In this document: positions 9,273 to 18,369 of the stretch, piece by piece
Numbering within the stretch: the first letter of the stretch is position 1
Layout: each line of letters begins with the position of its first letter
Origin: CAUZFZ01 sp963579025
Lineage (GTDB): Bacteria; Planctomycetota; Planctomycetia; Planctomycetales; Planctomycetaceae
Length of the DNA: 45,796 nucleotides
NCBI GenBank assembly: GCA_963579025.1
Contig: CAUZFZ010000075.1
Span: 1 to 45,796 of the forward strand
Direction of reading: 5' to 3'
Notes under the pieces: model-generated
The model's input: only the letters and a program-made list of their open reading frames with translations
Database searches by the model: none
Told to the model about the DNA's origin: nothing
Program-made: the position numbers and the translations under genes

Positions 9273-10610
9273 ATGCCGACGGACGACGAGTTCCCCCTGG
9301 TATTGAACCCGGCATTCGTGCGTTACTGCCGTCAGTTGAACAGGCAGCATCGGAGCGTCGTGCGTATCAATGTCGACTCTGGTGGATTGCCACAGATACT
9401 CATGCGCCAGAAGTATGATCCCAATGACGATCTGCTGTTCAAGGAGGGCGGAAGTCAGATCGTCGTAGCCCGTCAGGACGCCGAGAAGCTGGCGGGCTGG
9501 GAGCTGGTCGGCAGAGAGACGCTGTTTGAAGACTTTTCCTTCTACAGGCAGCAAGTGGGGCAATTCACGGCGGCCACTCATCCGGGACGTCTGCCACTGA
9601 ATCGAAGGATGCTGGTGCAGATCGAGCCGGAGTTGCGCGGTGCTCGACGAGACGCCTGGAATGAACGGGACGAGGACGAAGGTACGTCCCGGGTCAAGGG
9701 GACGTTCGATGCGATCGCAGGACACATCGATCGAGGCGACGCACGGGCCGCTCTGATCCTGAGAGTCGAGCCCAATGTTCTTGTTGCCGCCTATACCGAC
9801 GAACTCGACTGTGTCGCCGTCCTTAAGTTTCCCGCAAGGATCGCCGACGTCTTCAGTCTTCAACCTGGCACGCGGCTGGTTACGTGTAATTTTTACCGCA
9901 AATGTCCGGACGGGATTGCGCAAGACCTGCAGCCTGGAAAAGAGGCGTCACAACGCTGGCAAAACTTCCATCCGGTGATCGGGAATTTTGCGAGTTCCGA
10001 CACGGCTCGGCTCCAGCAAATCGAGTTCGAGATCCCTGACGACGAGTGGCAAAGGACGGAGAAGCAGGGCGCGGAGTGGCTTAGTCGGTATGACGCAGGC
10101 CAGGCAATCCCCCGGAATGGTTCGCCACTGCTTTCGGTTCAGCCCGCAGCACCACCGTCTCTCGCGACCTTCACCGAACGTATGCTGGCGACAGGCATCG
10201 ATCTGGTATTGCTGTGGTTGGTTCTGGCGACGATCTCGTGGTTCGCATTCGGTTTCGACGAGCTTGTTGCCCGGCGATTACAGAACCCCGGACCAGGTCC
10301 GGCTCACCAGCAGTTCGTTGATATGAGGAGCGACATCGCCGTCCTCAGTTGCCTGGCGTATCTGTTCTATTGCCCGTTCATGCTGGCGAGCGACTGGCAT
10401 GCAACGGTCGGCAAGAAACTGCTTCGCCTGCGCGTGGTCGATCAGGACTCACTCGTCGGCGTGGGGATTGAACAGGCCGGTCAGAGGACAATGGCGTTCT
10501 TACCGTCCGCTACTTTCGGCCTGTTGGGCTGCCTGTTGATGCTGTGGTCGAAGACCAACCAGACATGGCACGACAAACGAGCCAGAACGCTGGTCGTCAA
10601 AGAATCGTGA
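9273..10610 (+). CDS. RDD-family membrane protein with large cytoplasmic N-terminal region
   Basis: The protein is 445 residues. The last ~150 residues form an RDD domain: a first segment with RMLATGIDLVLLWLVL (Arg and Asp in the first helix), a second helix near LAYLFYCPFMLAS, the loop TVGKKLLRLRVVD, and a final helix followed by TWHDKRARTLVV with the second Asp. RDD proteins are small multi-pass membrane proteins, some linked to Na+/H+ transport, but most have no known role. The first ~290 residues lack membrane segments, carry many charged residues and are not recognised. A weak GGAG-like site (GCGGAG) precedes the ATG. Family assignment of the C-terminal part is good; function is unknown. 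Confidence 0.8.
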   Translation: MPTDDEFPLVLNPAFVRYCRQLNRQHRSVVRINVDSGGLPQILMRQKYDPNDDLLFKEGGSQIVVARQDAEKLAGWELVGRETLFEDFSFYRQQVGQFTAATHPGRLPLNRRMLVQIEPELRGARRDAWNERDEDEGTSRVKGTFDAIAGHIDRGDARAALILRVEPNVLVAAYTDELDCVAVLKFPARIADVFSLQPGTRLVTCNFYRKCPDGIAQDLQPGKEASQRWQNFHPVIGNFASSDTARLQQIEFEIPDDEWQRTEKQGAEWLSRYDAGQAIPRNGSPLLSVQPAAPPSLATFTERMLATGIDLVLLWLVLATISWFAFGFDELVARRLQNPGPGPAHQQFVDMRSDIAVLSCLAYLFYCPFMLASDWHATVGKKLLRLRVVDQDSLVGVGIEQAGQRTMAFLPSATFGLLGCLLMLWSKTNQTWHDKRARTLVVKES

Positions 10611-10798
10611 CTCTCGATGATGGTTGGGTGAATAGATGGAGACATGCGCACCACACCACTTCTGACGACGGCCACGACTGACTCGTTGCGGGTTCTGCCG
10701 CATGGGCGTAGGGTACGCCAACGCTCGGACGCGCTGTCACGATTGTCGAATCGCGACACTCCGAATGGAAAACTGATTCTTATGTCTCGGGGCCAGGC

Positions 10799-11140
10799 AT
10801 GTACGGTCAGCACGTCAACAGTTTGCCGTTCTTCCATCTGTACAAGACAGGCAAGCTGACTGTCATTGGCTTTGACGGGAAACATCTGGCGGATCCGGAT
10901 GTTGCAACCGACGTCCGAGACAGTCTGCTTGAATTGCTCAAGTGCTCTCCGTGTCAGTTGCTCGCCGTTGATCTGATGGAAGTGGAACTCGTCTCCAGCT
11001 GGATCCTTGGGATCCTCGCGGCCGTACATCAGAGCGGCATCAATGTGCAGCTCTACCATCCGAATGCGCATCTTCAGGAAGTACTCGAAACCACTCGGCT
11101 CGATTCAATCCTGCCTGTCCGAGAAAGCCTGACCAACTGA
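10799..11140 (+). CDS. STAS-domain protein (anti-sigma factor antagonist-like)
   Basis: This 113-residue single-domain protein has a STAS-like pattern: a strand with GKLTVIGFDG, a helix, then LLAVDLMEVELVSSWILGIL, which matches the usual 'D.S.V..IDSSGL..L' strand-loop-helix where the phosphorylatable Ser sits. A further strand (INVQLYHPN) and helix follow (LQEVLETTRLDSIL). Here the critical Ser-Ser is kept (VSSW), so regulation by phosphorylation is possible. No anti-sigma kinase or phosphatase lies beside it; the nearest kinases are kilobases away. It stands alone, 188 bases after the RDD gene, and converges on the toroid-protein gene. The role (partner switching or a simple scaffold) is inferred from family. 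Confidence 0.78.
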   Translation: MYGQHVNSLPFFHLYKTGKLTVIGFDGKHLADPDVATDVRDSLLELLKCSPCQLLAVDLMEVELVSSWILGILAAVHQSGINVQLYHPNAHLQEVLETTRLDSILPVRESLTN

Positions 11141-11219
11141 GACAGGCCATCGGGCTTACCGGTGCGGGCAACGGAACGTGTCCAGCAATGGAGCGTGTCG
11201 TCGATGATTCTGCCGCCGG

Positions 11220-12404
11220 TCATTCCCGGCAGCGGACGAGGGTCATGAGCGCGAAGGCCGTTCCGTAGGGCTGGTGATAGTCGTATAGAGGGTAGTCCCA
11301 CCACGAACCGTCTTTTTCCTGTTTGGGGACAATCGTCTGGACCATGTGCGCCTTAAACAGGCCGCGCTGTTCTGTGGGCAGCTCTTCGATACACAGGGCC
11401 GCGTAGTAGTGACCGTAGTAGTAAAAGTATCCGGCCACCTGAAACCAGGACTCGTGTGGAATTGGCCGCTTACGACCGATACTCAGCCAGCCATTGCGGG
11501 CGAATAACCGGTGCAGCCATGTGTCCAGAACTTCGTCGGTAATCTTCGCGTCACCCCAGACGCGTAGTGCGATGTTGCAGGCCTGAGAACGGCCGAGACT
11601 ACCGCCGGGCCGATTGATCCCGCGCATCGGACGATCCTTCAGGTATTCACCGTAGAGATACGAGAAGTCGGGCTTCCGCTGCCGGATCAGTGCGGCAATC
11701 GCTTTGTCAACGTTCTTTTCAGGCGGACTGACGCCGATCGATGCTGCGTCGTGAAAGGCAACCAGTACTGTGGCGTTAACGAAGCTGATTGAACTGCTCG
11801 CCGGCTTCTTCGTCCCCAGCCGGAAATCATAATAGCCCCAGCCACCATCCACTGATTCGTAGCGATTCAGCAAGTCGAATTGCAGCTCGATGAGTTCGAC
11901 AATTCTCGCCCGCAGTGCAGGGTCGTCGTAGCGACGGTGCATGCGGACGAGTGCCTGAATCGAATAGGCATGTCCCCAGACGTTGTAGATCGCCGTGGGA
12001 TTCGCGCGACGAAGTCGCGGCAAGTATGTCAGCAACCACTGCTCGGCTTTGTTCAGCGACTGCTTGACTTCCGGTGTTTCGCTGCCCGATTCGATCAGAG
12101 CCGTGATGCACATCGCCGTCGTGGCCGTGCGAAAGGCGTGATGCGCACCGGGAACCGGTGCATAAATATTGAGCCCCTTGGTGCGGGTCGCGCTACCCCA
12201 CGAACCGTCCGGGTTCTGATAACCGACTAGAAAATCGAGGCCGCGATTGATGGACGATTCCAGCACTTCTGGATCGGCCGCAGGAATGGACTCGACACGC
12301 GGAGTCGTGGCGGCGCCAGATTTGCCTTCCGATGACTCGTCGGCGGCGACGCCAATGTGTGTCAGACCACAGGCACACAGCAAAACGAACAGCAGACTAC
12401 GCAT
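11220..12404 (-). CDS. Secreted alpha/alpha-toroid protein (prenyltransferase/squalene-cyclase repeat)
   Basis: The start ATG at 12404 is followed by a signal peptide (MRSLLFVLLCACGLTHIGVAA). Several helical repeats contain the QW/GSW-type pattern of the prenyltransferase and squalene oxidase repeat fold: YQNPDGSWGSA, DGGWGYYDFRLG, GSLGRSQACNIALRVWGD, KQEKDGSWWDYPLYDY. No DxDD/DCTAE catalytic motif of a terpene cyclase was found, so an enzymatic terpenoid role is unlikely; planctomycetes carry many such secreted toroids of unknown use. GAGGGGG sits 6 bases before the ATG, inside the end of the HlyD-like gene, whose stop lies one base upstream. The two genes are almost certainly co-transcribed and coupled. 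Fold call is good, function is unknown. Confidence 0.8.
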   Translation of the reverse strand: MRSLLFVLLCACGLTHIGVAADESSEGKSGAATTPRVESIPAADPEVLESSINRGLDFLVGYQNPDGSWGSATRTKGLNIYAPVPGAHHAFRTATTAMCITALIESGSETPEVKQSLNKAEQWLLTYLPRLRRANPTAIYNVWGHAYSIQALVRMHRRYDDPALRARIVELIELQFDLLNRYESVDGGWGYYDFRLGTKKPASSSISFVNATVLVAFHDAASIGVSPPEKNVDKAIAALIRQRKPDFSYLYGEYLKDRPMRGINRPGGSLGRSQACNIALRVWGDAKITDEVLDTWLHRLFARNGWLSIGRKRPIPHESWFQVAGYFYYYGHYYAALCIEELPTEQRGLFKAHMVQTIVPKQEKDGSWWDYPLYDYHQPYGTAFALMTLVRCRE

Positions 12405-12405
12405 G

Positions 12406-13881
12406 TCAATCCCCCTCGGGTTTCTTGACGAGGATTTCATCGCCGGCCTTCAGACCCTTGATGATCTCGATCCGTCCGCCGGAACTGCGTCCTGTTGTGA
12501 TTGTCCGTCGGGCGGGCGTCTCTCCATCAATGACGTAGACATACTGCTCATCTTCGCCGTCGTCAGAAAAGACGGACGCAGCAGGGACACACAGAGCCTT
12601 CGGCTGCTCATAGGTCACCAGCGAAAGTTCGCAGCCCATACCAGCCGCGACCGAGTTGACGGGATCGTCAAGAAGTTCGATGACACAGTCGAATAGCCCG
12701 GGTGCTGAGGGAATTCGTCCGACAGAGTCGACTTTGAGTTTGAACTTCGCATCGGGAAACGCAGTTGCTTTCCCCTTGCCCCTGACTCCTGCCTGAACCT
12801 GATAGAGGTCCTTTTCGCTGACCGATGTCCTGACACGGGCGACATCCCGCGACACAATCGTCATGAAGATCTGCTTCGGAGTGATCGCCCCGCCTGGCTG
12901 CAGCGATGCTTCGAGCGTTCCCTTACCGCTCCACTTTCCGTTCTGCACTCGGCCGAAGTACACGTAACCGTCAATAGGTGAATGAATATTGGACAGCGTC
13001 TGATGGTCGTCCTTCAGTTCAGCAAGATTCTCTTCCGCCATAGCGTGTTCGATCATCTGCTTTTGCACACCGATCTCTGCTTTCTTCAATCCCGCAGCCA
13101 CAGTGGTGACTGTCTTTGCCAGATTGAACGACTCGCGTCTGGTGGAGTCGACGAGCTCAAGTTCGCGGCGGGGCAAGATAGTTTTGAGCGTTCTCGCAGT
13201 TCGCAGCTTCGCCGATTCCAGTGAGAACTGAGCAGACTCGACGGATCGTTCCGCACGTGTGAGGATGATCTCCTCGGTCTCTTCAGTCAGGTCGTCGGCC
13301 TTGTACATCTGCCGCAACTGATTGAGTTCTTCTGTCGTGTATTCGAGTGCGTACTGAGAACTCTTCAGTGCTCTTTCGGCCGACTTGATCGACTGGGCTC
13401 GTTCGATCTTAAGAAAGTAATCCAGGTCGTCGTTTGCGTTCTTCGCACTTCGCTCGGCTGCAGTGAGCTCGATGGGTGTGGTTTTGCGTTGCGCGTCGAG
13501 GGCTACCAGTGCCTCCTCCAGCCCGAGCTTTCCGATCGCCAGAGTCTGCTCGGCCGATTTGATCGCTCGTTCCAGATCCTCAAGATCCAGTTCGACAAGC
13601 TGATTACCCTTCTTGACCGCCTTGCCATGCGCCACCGCCTGTTTGACTTCCAGTTTGCTCCATGCCTTTGGCCGCAGCGACAATTCAACGGTGCGTGAAC
13701 TTTCAAATGTTCCGGTCAGTTTCAGCTCAATACGCAGCGGCTCGGCCTTGACCGTGTGACTGGCCGGCTTCTTGACGGTCGGCTTGTCGTCACCGTCCTG
13801 AGCCATCGCAGAAAGTGTCAGACCCGCTGGCAACAGCAGCAGAGTCAGCCCGTAGAGAGAAATCCAAGCGAGTTGTTTCAT
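12406..13881 (-). CDS. HlyD-like periplasmic adaptor protein with long coiled coil
   Basis: From the ATG at 13881 the protein has a signal peptide (KQLAWISLYGLTLLLLPAGLTLSAMAQ) and then the adaptor layout: a first lipoyl half (ESSRTVELSLRPKAWSKLEVKQAVAHG), a very long charged helical hairpin (about 110-310, with repeated AERS, KSAE and LE heptads), a second half (HSPIDGYVYFGRVQNGKW) and a beta-barrel segment ending AGDEILVKKPEGD. An in-frame ATG 15 bases upstream (13896) is an alternative. No permease, ATPase or outer-membrane channel is encoded nearby; only the toroid-protein gene follows, after one base. An adaptor without a pump suggests a scaffold role or a distant partner. Family call is good. 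Confidence 0.8.
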   Translation of the reverse strand: MKQLAWISLYGLTLLLLPAGLTLSAMAQDGDDKPTVKKPASHTVKAEPLRIELKLTGTFESSRTVELSLRPKAWSKLEVKQAVAHGKAVKKGNQLVELDLEDLERAIKSAEQTLAIGKLGLEEALVALDAQRKTTPIELTAAERSAKNANDDLDYFLKIERAQSIKSAERALKSSQYALEYTTEELNQLRQMYKADDLTEETEEIILTRAERSVESAQFSLESAKLRTARTLKTILPRRELELVDSTRRESFNLAKTVTTVAAGLKKAEIGVQKQMIEHAMAEENLAELKDDHQTLSNIHSPIDGYVYFGRVQNGKWSGKGTLEASLQPGGAITPKQIFMTIVSRDVARVRTSVSEKDLYQVQAGVRGKGKATAFPDAKFKLKVDSVGRIPSAPGLFDCVIELLDDPVNSVAAGMGCELSLVTYEQPKALCVPAASVFSDDGEDEQYVYVIDGETPARRTITTGRSSGGRIEIIKGLKAGDEILVKKPEGD

Positions 13882-14136
13882 TGTGGAAGCTTCCATCTTG
13901 AACTCGAACATGAACGGCCTAATCAATGTCGTCCGCACAACCTACTGCCACGCTCGCTCAACATCAAAGGGCGAGTTGTTTTCGATTGGATAAGCGGCTG
14001 GGAATCACATGATCCCCGGTTTCCAGATCCAAAGAGGTTGTCCGGTCTCGTGGATTGGAACGCATCGCCCTATTCTGCATCTCGGACGCACATTGCTGCG
14101 CTGCAGCTCAGCAGAACGACGTGCATGACGACATCT

Positions 14137-14140
14137 GGAG
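14137..14140 (+). promoter_or_regulatory. Ribosome binding site that supports a TTG start
   Basis: GGAG lies 6 bases before the TTG at 14147. No ATG or GTG with comparable spacing occurs before the first membrane segment, so this site decides the start. Confidence 0.6.
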
Positions 14141-14146
14141 AGTCAA

Positions 14147-16300
14147 TTGAGCCGGAACCGTGCGATTCTGCGAAGCGTTGTTGTGATATTTGCCGGGTTG
14201 ATTGCCATCGGCGGTATCGTGCTCGGGTGGTCACAGGCTGGTGCAGTCAGTTCACCGGGAATTACAGCAATTAGCGGCATCGTGATGCTTGTGGGACTGT
14301 ACTTTGCTCGCCCCATCCCGACTCCCGCTGTAGACGCGATTCAGAACGAACGCGACCAACTGGATGTCGAACGAGCCGAACTTGTTGAATTGCGGAAGAC
14401 GATTGAATCGCAACTCGAAGTACAGGCACAGGCGATCAACGAACGCGAGATGGGGCTGTCCAATCGACTGGTCGCGTTTCAGGAATGGCTCGAATACCCG
14501 GGTGCTGAAGCGGCCGTTGATGGCGTCGCAGCGACTCCTTCGCTGGAGACCGCCGAACTGACGGATTGTGACCAGCGAGTGATTGAATTGCTCGACGCCG
14601 AAGCGAAGCGGCTCTACGAGAAGTTGCAGGAAGGCTATTACCAGCCTGACGGTCAGTTGGATTCGAAGCTCATTCGCGACGATGTGCTGGACCTTGTGAC
14701 TCGCGTCGCGAAGGTCTATCGGCCGGATGCCGGGAATCCACTGCTGGAGACCAGCGTCGACGATTTGCTACGAGCCGGCAGTCGCGTGTGTCTGCACCTG
14801 TTGATCACGTTGGAGCGGCTGCCGTTTGATCTGAAGGACGCCAGCTTCGCCACTCTGCATGGCTATGTGCAGAAGGCCGTCAAGGCGTACGGAATCTACA
14901 CGGCCGCGGAACCGTATCTCGGGTACGCATCGAAGGCACTTTACGTAGGCCGCATGGCATCCGGTGCGAATCCGCTGACGCTGGGCATCACGTGGGCTCT
15001 CACCGAAATCGGCAAACGTGGAGCCAAGGCGATCGGACAGAAGCTGGTCGACCAGCAGGCCATCTCCATGCTGGGTGATCTGGTGCGTGTGGTCGGTTTC
15101 GAAGTCGCGAGTGTCTACGGGGGCGACTTCAGACACCGCGATTCGAATTGGGTGTACGGCAGCGAGTTGACCAATCTGATGAGCCGCTTTCCGATCTCTC
15201 GCGAGAACCTCGCGCATGCTCTGCGCGAAGTCGGGGCGTTGACGCTGCGGAATGAATACGACCGGGTTTTTCTGTATCGGTGCCTGTCGACTCATCGAAC
15301 GGCCGAGCCACTGGTTGATGCGCATTCGCTACTGGATCCGGAACAGAGGCAGGATATTGCACATCGCCTGGAAAAGTTCTTCCGTGACTTCGTGCATGGA
15401 CGGAAAGCGGAGCGTGTGGCGGAATGGAGTGAGGGCGTTGAGACTCGTCTTGGTTTCCGGCTCGACGTTGCCGCGGACGAAGCCGCATCCGGTTCGCTGG
15501 ACCGTCAGCAGCAGGAGAACGCATCGGCGCTCGAATCACTTGCCGCCCTGGTTTGCACGGTCAAGGGTCGCCCGGTCCGCGAGCTGCGAGAGCACTTCGA
15601 CAAACTGGCTCTGGTAGAGCGCATCGGTGCTTCCGCCGCCGAGGGAATGCTGGTCGATCTGGAGAATCGGCCACCGCATTTCTTCGATCCACCGGACATC
15701 GATCCGGACAGTGAAACGCTGGGAATCTACATGAGTGACCTGTGTCGTCTGGCCGTATGCGTCCCGCCATTTGACGTGCATCCGGACGATGTTGTGCTGG
15801 AAACCGCCGCGTACTTTGGTCGCGACATCGCGAAGGAGCGTGCGAATCTCGACCGCCAATACGTCGACCTGTTGAATACACGCCTTGCAGGTGCGGCTGC
15901 GTCCACGCGTGTTTCCGGATCTGCTGCAAGAGCATTGCTCACGGCCTCAGCCGGTGACGATCCAATCACCGTGCTGTACGCGGACGTGAAGGTCTCGTGG
16001 CCAGGCGACTACTCGATGCCGCAGGGCAAAGTCTGGTTCGCCGGAAGCCGGTCGCAACTCGTGCTGGCCATTGAATCCGATCGAGACTGGTCGACAACCA
16101 GCTCGCCGTCTGGTTTCTCGGCGGAAAAGATCGAGGGCATGATCATCGACGACTGCCAACTGCGCGGTGGCGCGTGGATCCTTCCCGGCCAAACAGAACC
16201 AATCGTGTTGGAGATCACGATCGAAGGCGCGAAGCTCAAACGCTACGACTCGTGGTTCGCGCCGCTGTTCGAGCTGATACGGTCGGGCTCAACTTCCTGA
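14147..16300 (+). CDS. Membrane-anchored protein of unknown function
   Basis: I do not recognise this 717-residue protein. Two close membrane segments lie at the N-terminus (about 7-28 and 35-56), followed by a charged heptad-rich coiled coil (about 62-110, NERDQLDVERAELVELRKTI). The rest is soluble: a helical region with a Gly/Ala-rich hydrophobic patch (about 255-300, YLGYASKALYVGRMASGANP), then mixed alpha/beta sequence ending in a strand-rich part (from about 605, VLYADVKVSWPG). No nucleotide-binding, protease or kinase motif was seen. TTG is the likely start, with GGAG 6 bases upstream. The gene converges on the ankyrin gene with 14 bases between stops. It could be a cytoplasm-facing membrane scaffold, but that is inference from topology only. 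Confidence 0.85.
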   Translation: MSRNRAILRSVVVIFAGLIAIGGIVLGWSQAGAVSSPGITAISGIVMLVGLYFARPIPTPAVDAIQNERDQLDVERAELVELRKTIESQLEVQAQAINEREMGLSNRLVAFQEWLEYPGAEAAVDGVAATPSLETAELTDCDQRVIELLDAEAKRLYEKLQEGYYQPDGQLDSKLIRDDVLDLVTRVAKVYRPDAGNPLLETSVDDLLRAGSRVCLHLLITLERLPFDLKDASFATLHGYVQKAVKAYGIYTAAEPYLGYASKALYVGRMASGANPLTLGITWALTEIGKRGAKAIGQKLVDQQAISMLGDLVRVVGFEVASVYGGDFRHRDSNWVYGSELTNLMSRFPISRENLAHALREVGALTLRNEYDRVFLYRCLSTHRTAEPLVDAHSLLDPEQRQDIAHRLEKFFRDFVHGRKAERVAEWSEGVETRLGFRLDVAADEAASGSLDRQQQENASALESLAALVCTVKGRPVRELREHFDKLALVERIGASAAEGMLVDLENRPPHFFDPPDIDPDSETLGIYMSDLCRLAVCVPPFDVHPDDVVLETAAYFGRDIAKERANLDRQYVDLLNTRLAGAAASTRVSGSAARALLTASAGDDPITVLYADVKVSWPGDYSMPQGKVWFAGSRSQLVLAIESDRDWSTTSSPSGFSAEKIEGMIIDDCQLRGGAWILPGQTEPIVLEITIEGAKLKRYDSWFAPLFELIRSGSTS

Positions 16301-16314
16301 ACGCCAAATCGAGC

Positions 16315-18072
16315 TTACTCGCCACCTGAGGCGGCTCCGTGCTTCAGAAGGAGTTCCTCGATTTCGACAAGTCCGCGTTTCCTTGCCTGGGCAAATGGTG
16401 TCGCCCAGGTTTCGTCATCGGGCAAGTTCGTCGCGGCGCCTCGATTCAGAAGAAAGCGAACCATCCGCATCCGATTCTCCTCAAGCTCTGACCGGTCCTC
16501 ATCCAGGCACGATGAATCGGCGCGAATTGCGGCAGCCAGCGGTGTTTCGCGAAACTCAACGTCCCTGGCATTAATGTCAGCACCAGCATCCAGGAGCACG
16601 GCGGCGATGGTTGTGTCGAAGCTCTCACTACAGCCATGCAGAAATGTGCGACCCACCCAGTCGCGCCGGTTAACGTCGAGACCGTGATCCAGCAGTTTGT
16701 GAATCAGCTTTGTGAAACCAGCATCGACCACGTCGCCCCAGAATCCCATCTTCTTCGGCATGAGTGGGTCGAACGCCAGATAGAGTTCGAGCAGCTCTTC
16801 GTCACACTTCGACATCACGTTGCCGAGGAACTCTTCGTGATTTATTGCGGGATGATTGTCGCGAAGGGCCTGCTTCAGTTCGCTGTCATCCATGTCATAG
16901 GGAGGTGTGAACGCGCCGTACGCTCTCAGCAGACTCTGCAGCGGTTCGGCGCGCGTGCCGTGATAGGCTTCGCAGATAGTCAGGCAGCAGCCGGATGAAT
17001 CGGCGCCGGCATTCGGATTGGCTCCGTGTTCCAGCAGAAGTCCCGCCGTTTCCAGATGATTGCCACGACACGCACTGAAGAGCGCGAAACCATCCGGAGC
17101 CCCTTCTTCCGCAATGTTGGGATTCGCGCCGTGCTCAAGCAGCAGACGAACGACATTCGTATGCCCTTCGCCGGCGGCATATGACAACGGGCTGATTCGT
17201 GCCTGGTTGATGCGGACAGCCTGCTCTGGATCCTTTGCGAGGATTTCTTCGACCCGTTCCTGATCACCAACCGCCGCCGCCGCCGCTGTCGAGATCGTGT
17301 ACTTCGCACCTTTGGTGAGCAGGCAGCCGACCATGACCGCGGCATCGCGCAACGACGGATGCCCGGGGCGCCACGCATCACGATGCCAGTAGTCGTAGCC
17401 ACCCGACGTCGCGACAAGCAGCGGAGTCTGTCCATTGGCTCGCTGAGCTTCCAGCGGTGTGCCGAGGTCAACGAACTTCTCGATCAGTTTCAGCTGACGT
17501 GTGATCACACTCCAGTGCAGCGCATTATTCCCAAGGGCATCGCTGGCCGTGACCAGATGTGGATGCTTCCGCAGCACGGCTCCGACTTTGCGCGAGCTGC
17601 GTGAAATGATGGCATCCTTCAGCAACTCAAAGTCCGGTGAATAATGGAAGTCCTTCTTCAATCGCCGCACGAGCAGTGCTTTGACATCCCGGTACCCGCG
17701 TTCCTCCGCGATCTTCAGCAGTTTCGGCCAGGAGTTGTAAGTGAATGTCGACTGCCCCGCGTCGGCCCCGTGATCAAGCAGCAACTTGACCAGTTCCGCA
17801 TTGCCATCCCGCACGGCAAAGTGAATGGGCAACTGATACCAGAACTGCGAGTTCACAAGTCGCGGTTCTTTTTCCAGAAGCTTCTGGATCTTTGGCATAT
17901 TCCCGGCAGCGCAGGCCTTGAACACGGCCCACGCGTCATTGCCATTCAGTCGCTCGACGCCGCAGACATAATCCTTCGTCTTCATGTTCTCCGGCTGCGT
18001 CATGCATCGCGCGATGCGCGCTGAATCCGCGTGGCGTGCGGATGTCTTCTTCTTCGGTTTCGGATTGGTCAT
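16315..18072 (-). CDS. Ankyrin-repeat protein
   Basis: The protein is about 585 residues from the ATG at 18072 and begins with a Lys-rich tail (MTNPKPKKKTSARHADSARI). It contains at least eight ankyrin-type repeats, seen as 'G.TPL..A...G..E.V..LL..GAD.N' variants: LPIHFAVRDGNAELVKLLLD, NALHWSVITRQLKLIEKFVD, SPLSYAAGEGHTNVVRLLLE, ALFSACRGNHLETAGLLLEHGANPN, KLIHKLLDHGLDVNRRDWVG and a last one ending VRFLLNRGAATNLPDD. The frame is open back to 18363, but the upstream part has no ankyrin character. No signal peptide or enzyme domain is visible, so a cytoplasmic protein-binding scaffold is likely. Partner is unknown. Repeats give strong confidence in the fold. Confidence 0.88.
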   Translation of the reverse strand: MTNPKPKKKTSARHADSARIARCMTQPENMKTKDYVCGVERLNGNDAWAVFKACAAGNMPKIQKLLEKEPRLVNSQFWYQLPIHFAVRDGNAELVKLLLDHGADAGQSTFTYNSWPKLLKIAEERGYRDVKALLVRRLKKDFHYSPDFELLKDAIISRSSRKVGAVLRKHPHLVTASDALGNNALHWSVITRQLKLIEKFVDLGTPLEAQRANGQTPLLVATSGGYDYWHRDAWRPGHPSLRDAAVMVGCLLTKGAKYTISTAAAAAVGDQERVEEILAKDPEQAVRINQARISPLSYAAGEGHTNVVRLLLEHGANPNIAEEGAPDGFALFSACRGNHLETAGLLLEHGANPNAGADSSGCCLTICEAYHGTRAEPLQSLLRAYGAFTPPYDMDDSELKQALRDNHPAINHEEFLGNVMSKCDEELLELYLAFDPLMPKKMGFWGDVVDAGFTKLIHKLLDHGLDVNRRDWVGRTFLHGCSESFDTTIAAVLLDAGADINARDVEFRETPLAAAIRADSSCLDEDRSELEENRMRMVRFLLNRGAATNLPDDETWATPFAQARKRGLVEIEELLLKHGAASGGE

Positions 18073-18369
18073 GCGTAGCCGATACGATTCGCCAGGAACA
18101 CTACATGGAAGCTCGACTCGAAGTCGGAGTCGGCGCTCAGGTTGAGCTTGTTCGCGCCAGTCGAAATGGGAGCGGAAGCGAGTTTCGTATCTCCGACGAA
18201 TTGAGTCGAGTCCTGGTGAGCCGCGCATTTCTCGGACAGTTAGACGTCGATCCCCTCGGGAGGCGTACCGGGTAGTACGAACAAAGCTCGCTGGTGGGAA
18301 TTCCGCGGTCAACGCGTTGAGTCCGCCGACCCATCGACTCTGCGAATTGGGATTGAAGATCACTCGAAT

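Noticed and set aside
11220..12404. Squalene-hopene cyclase
   Set aside because: The toroid repeats are there but no DxDD or DCTAE motif, and it has a signal peptide, so cyclase activity is not supported.
12406..13881. ABC or RND efflux system
   Set aside because: Only an adaptor-like protein is present; no pump or channel gene lies nearby.
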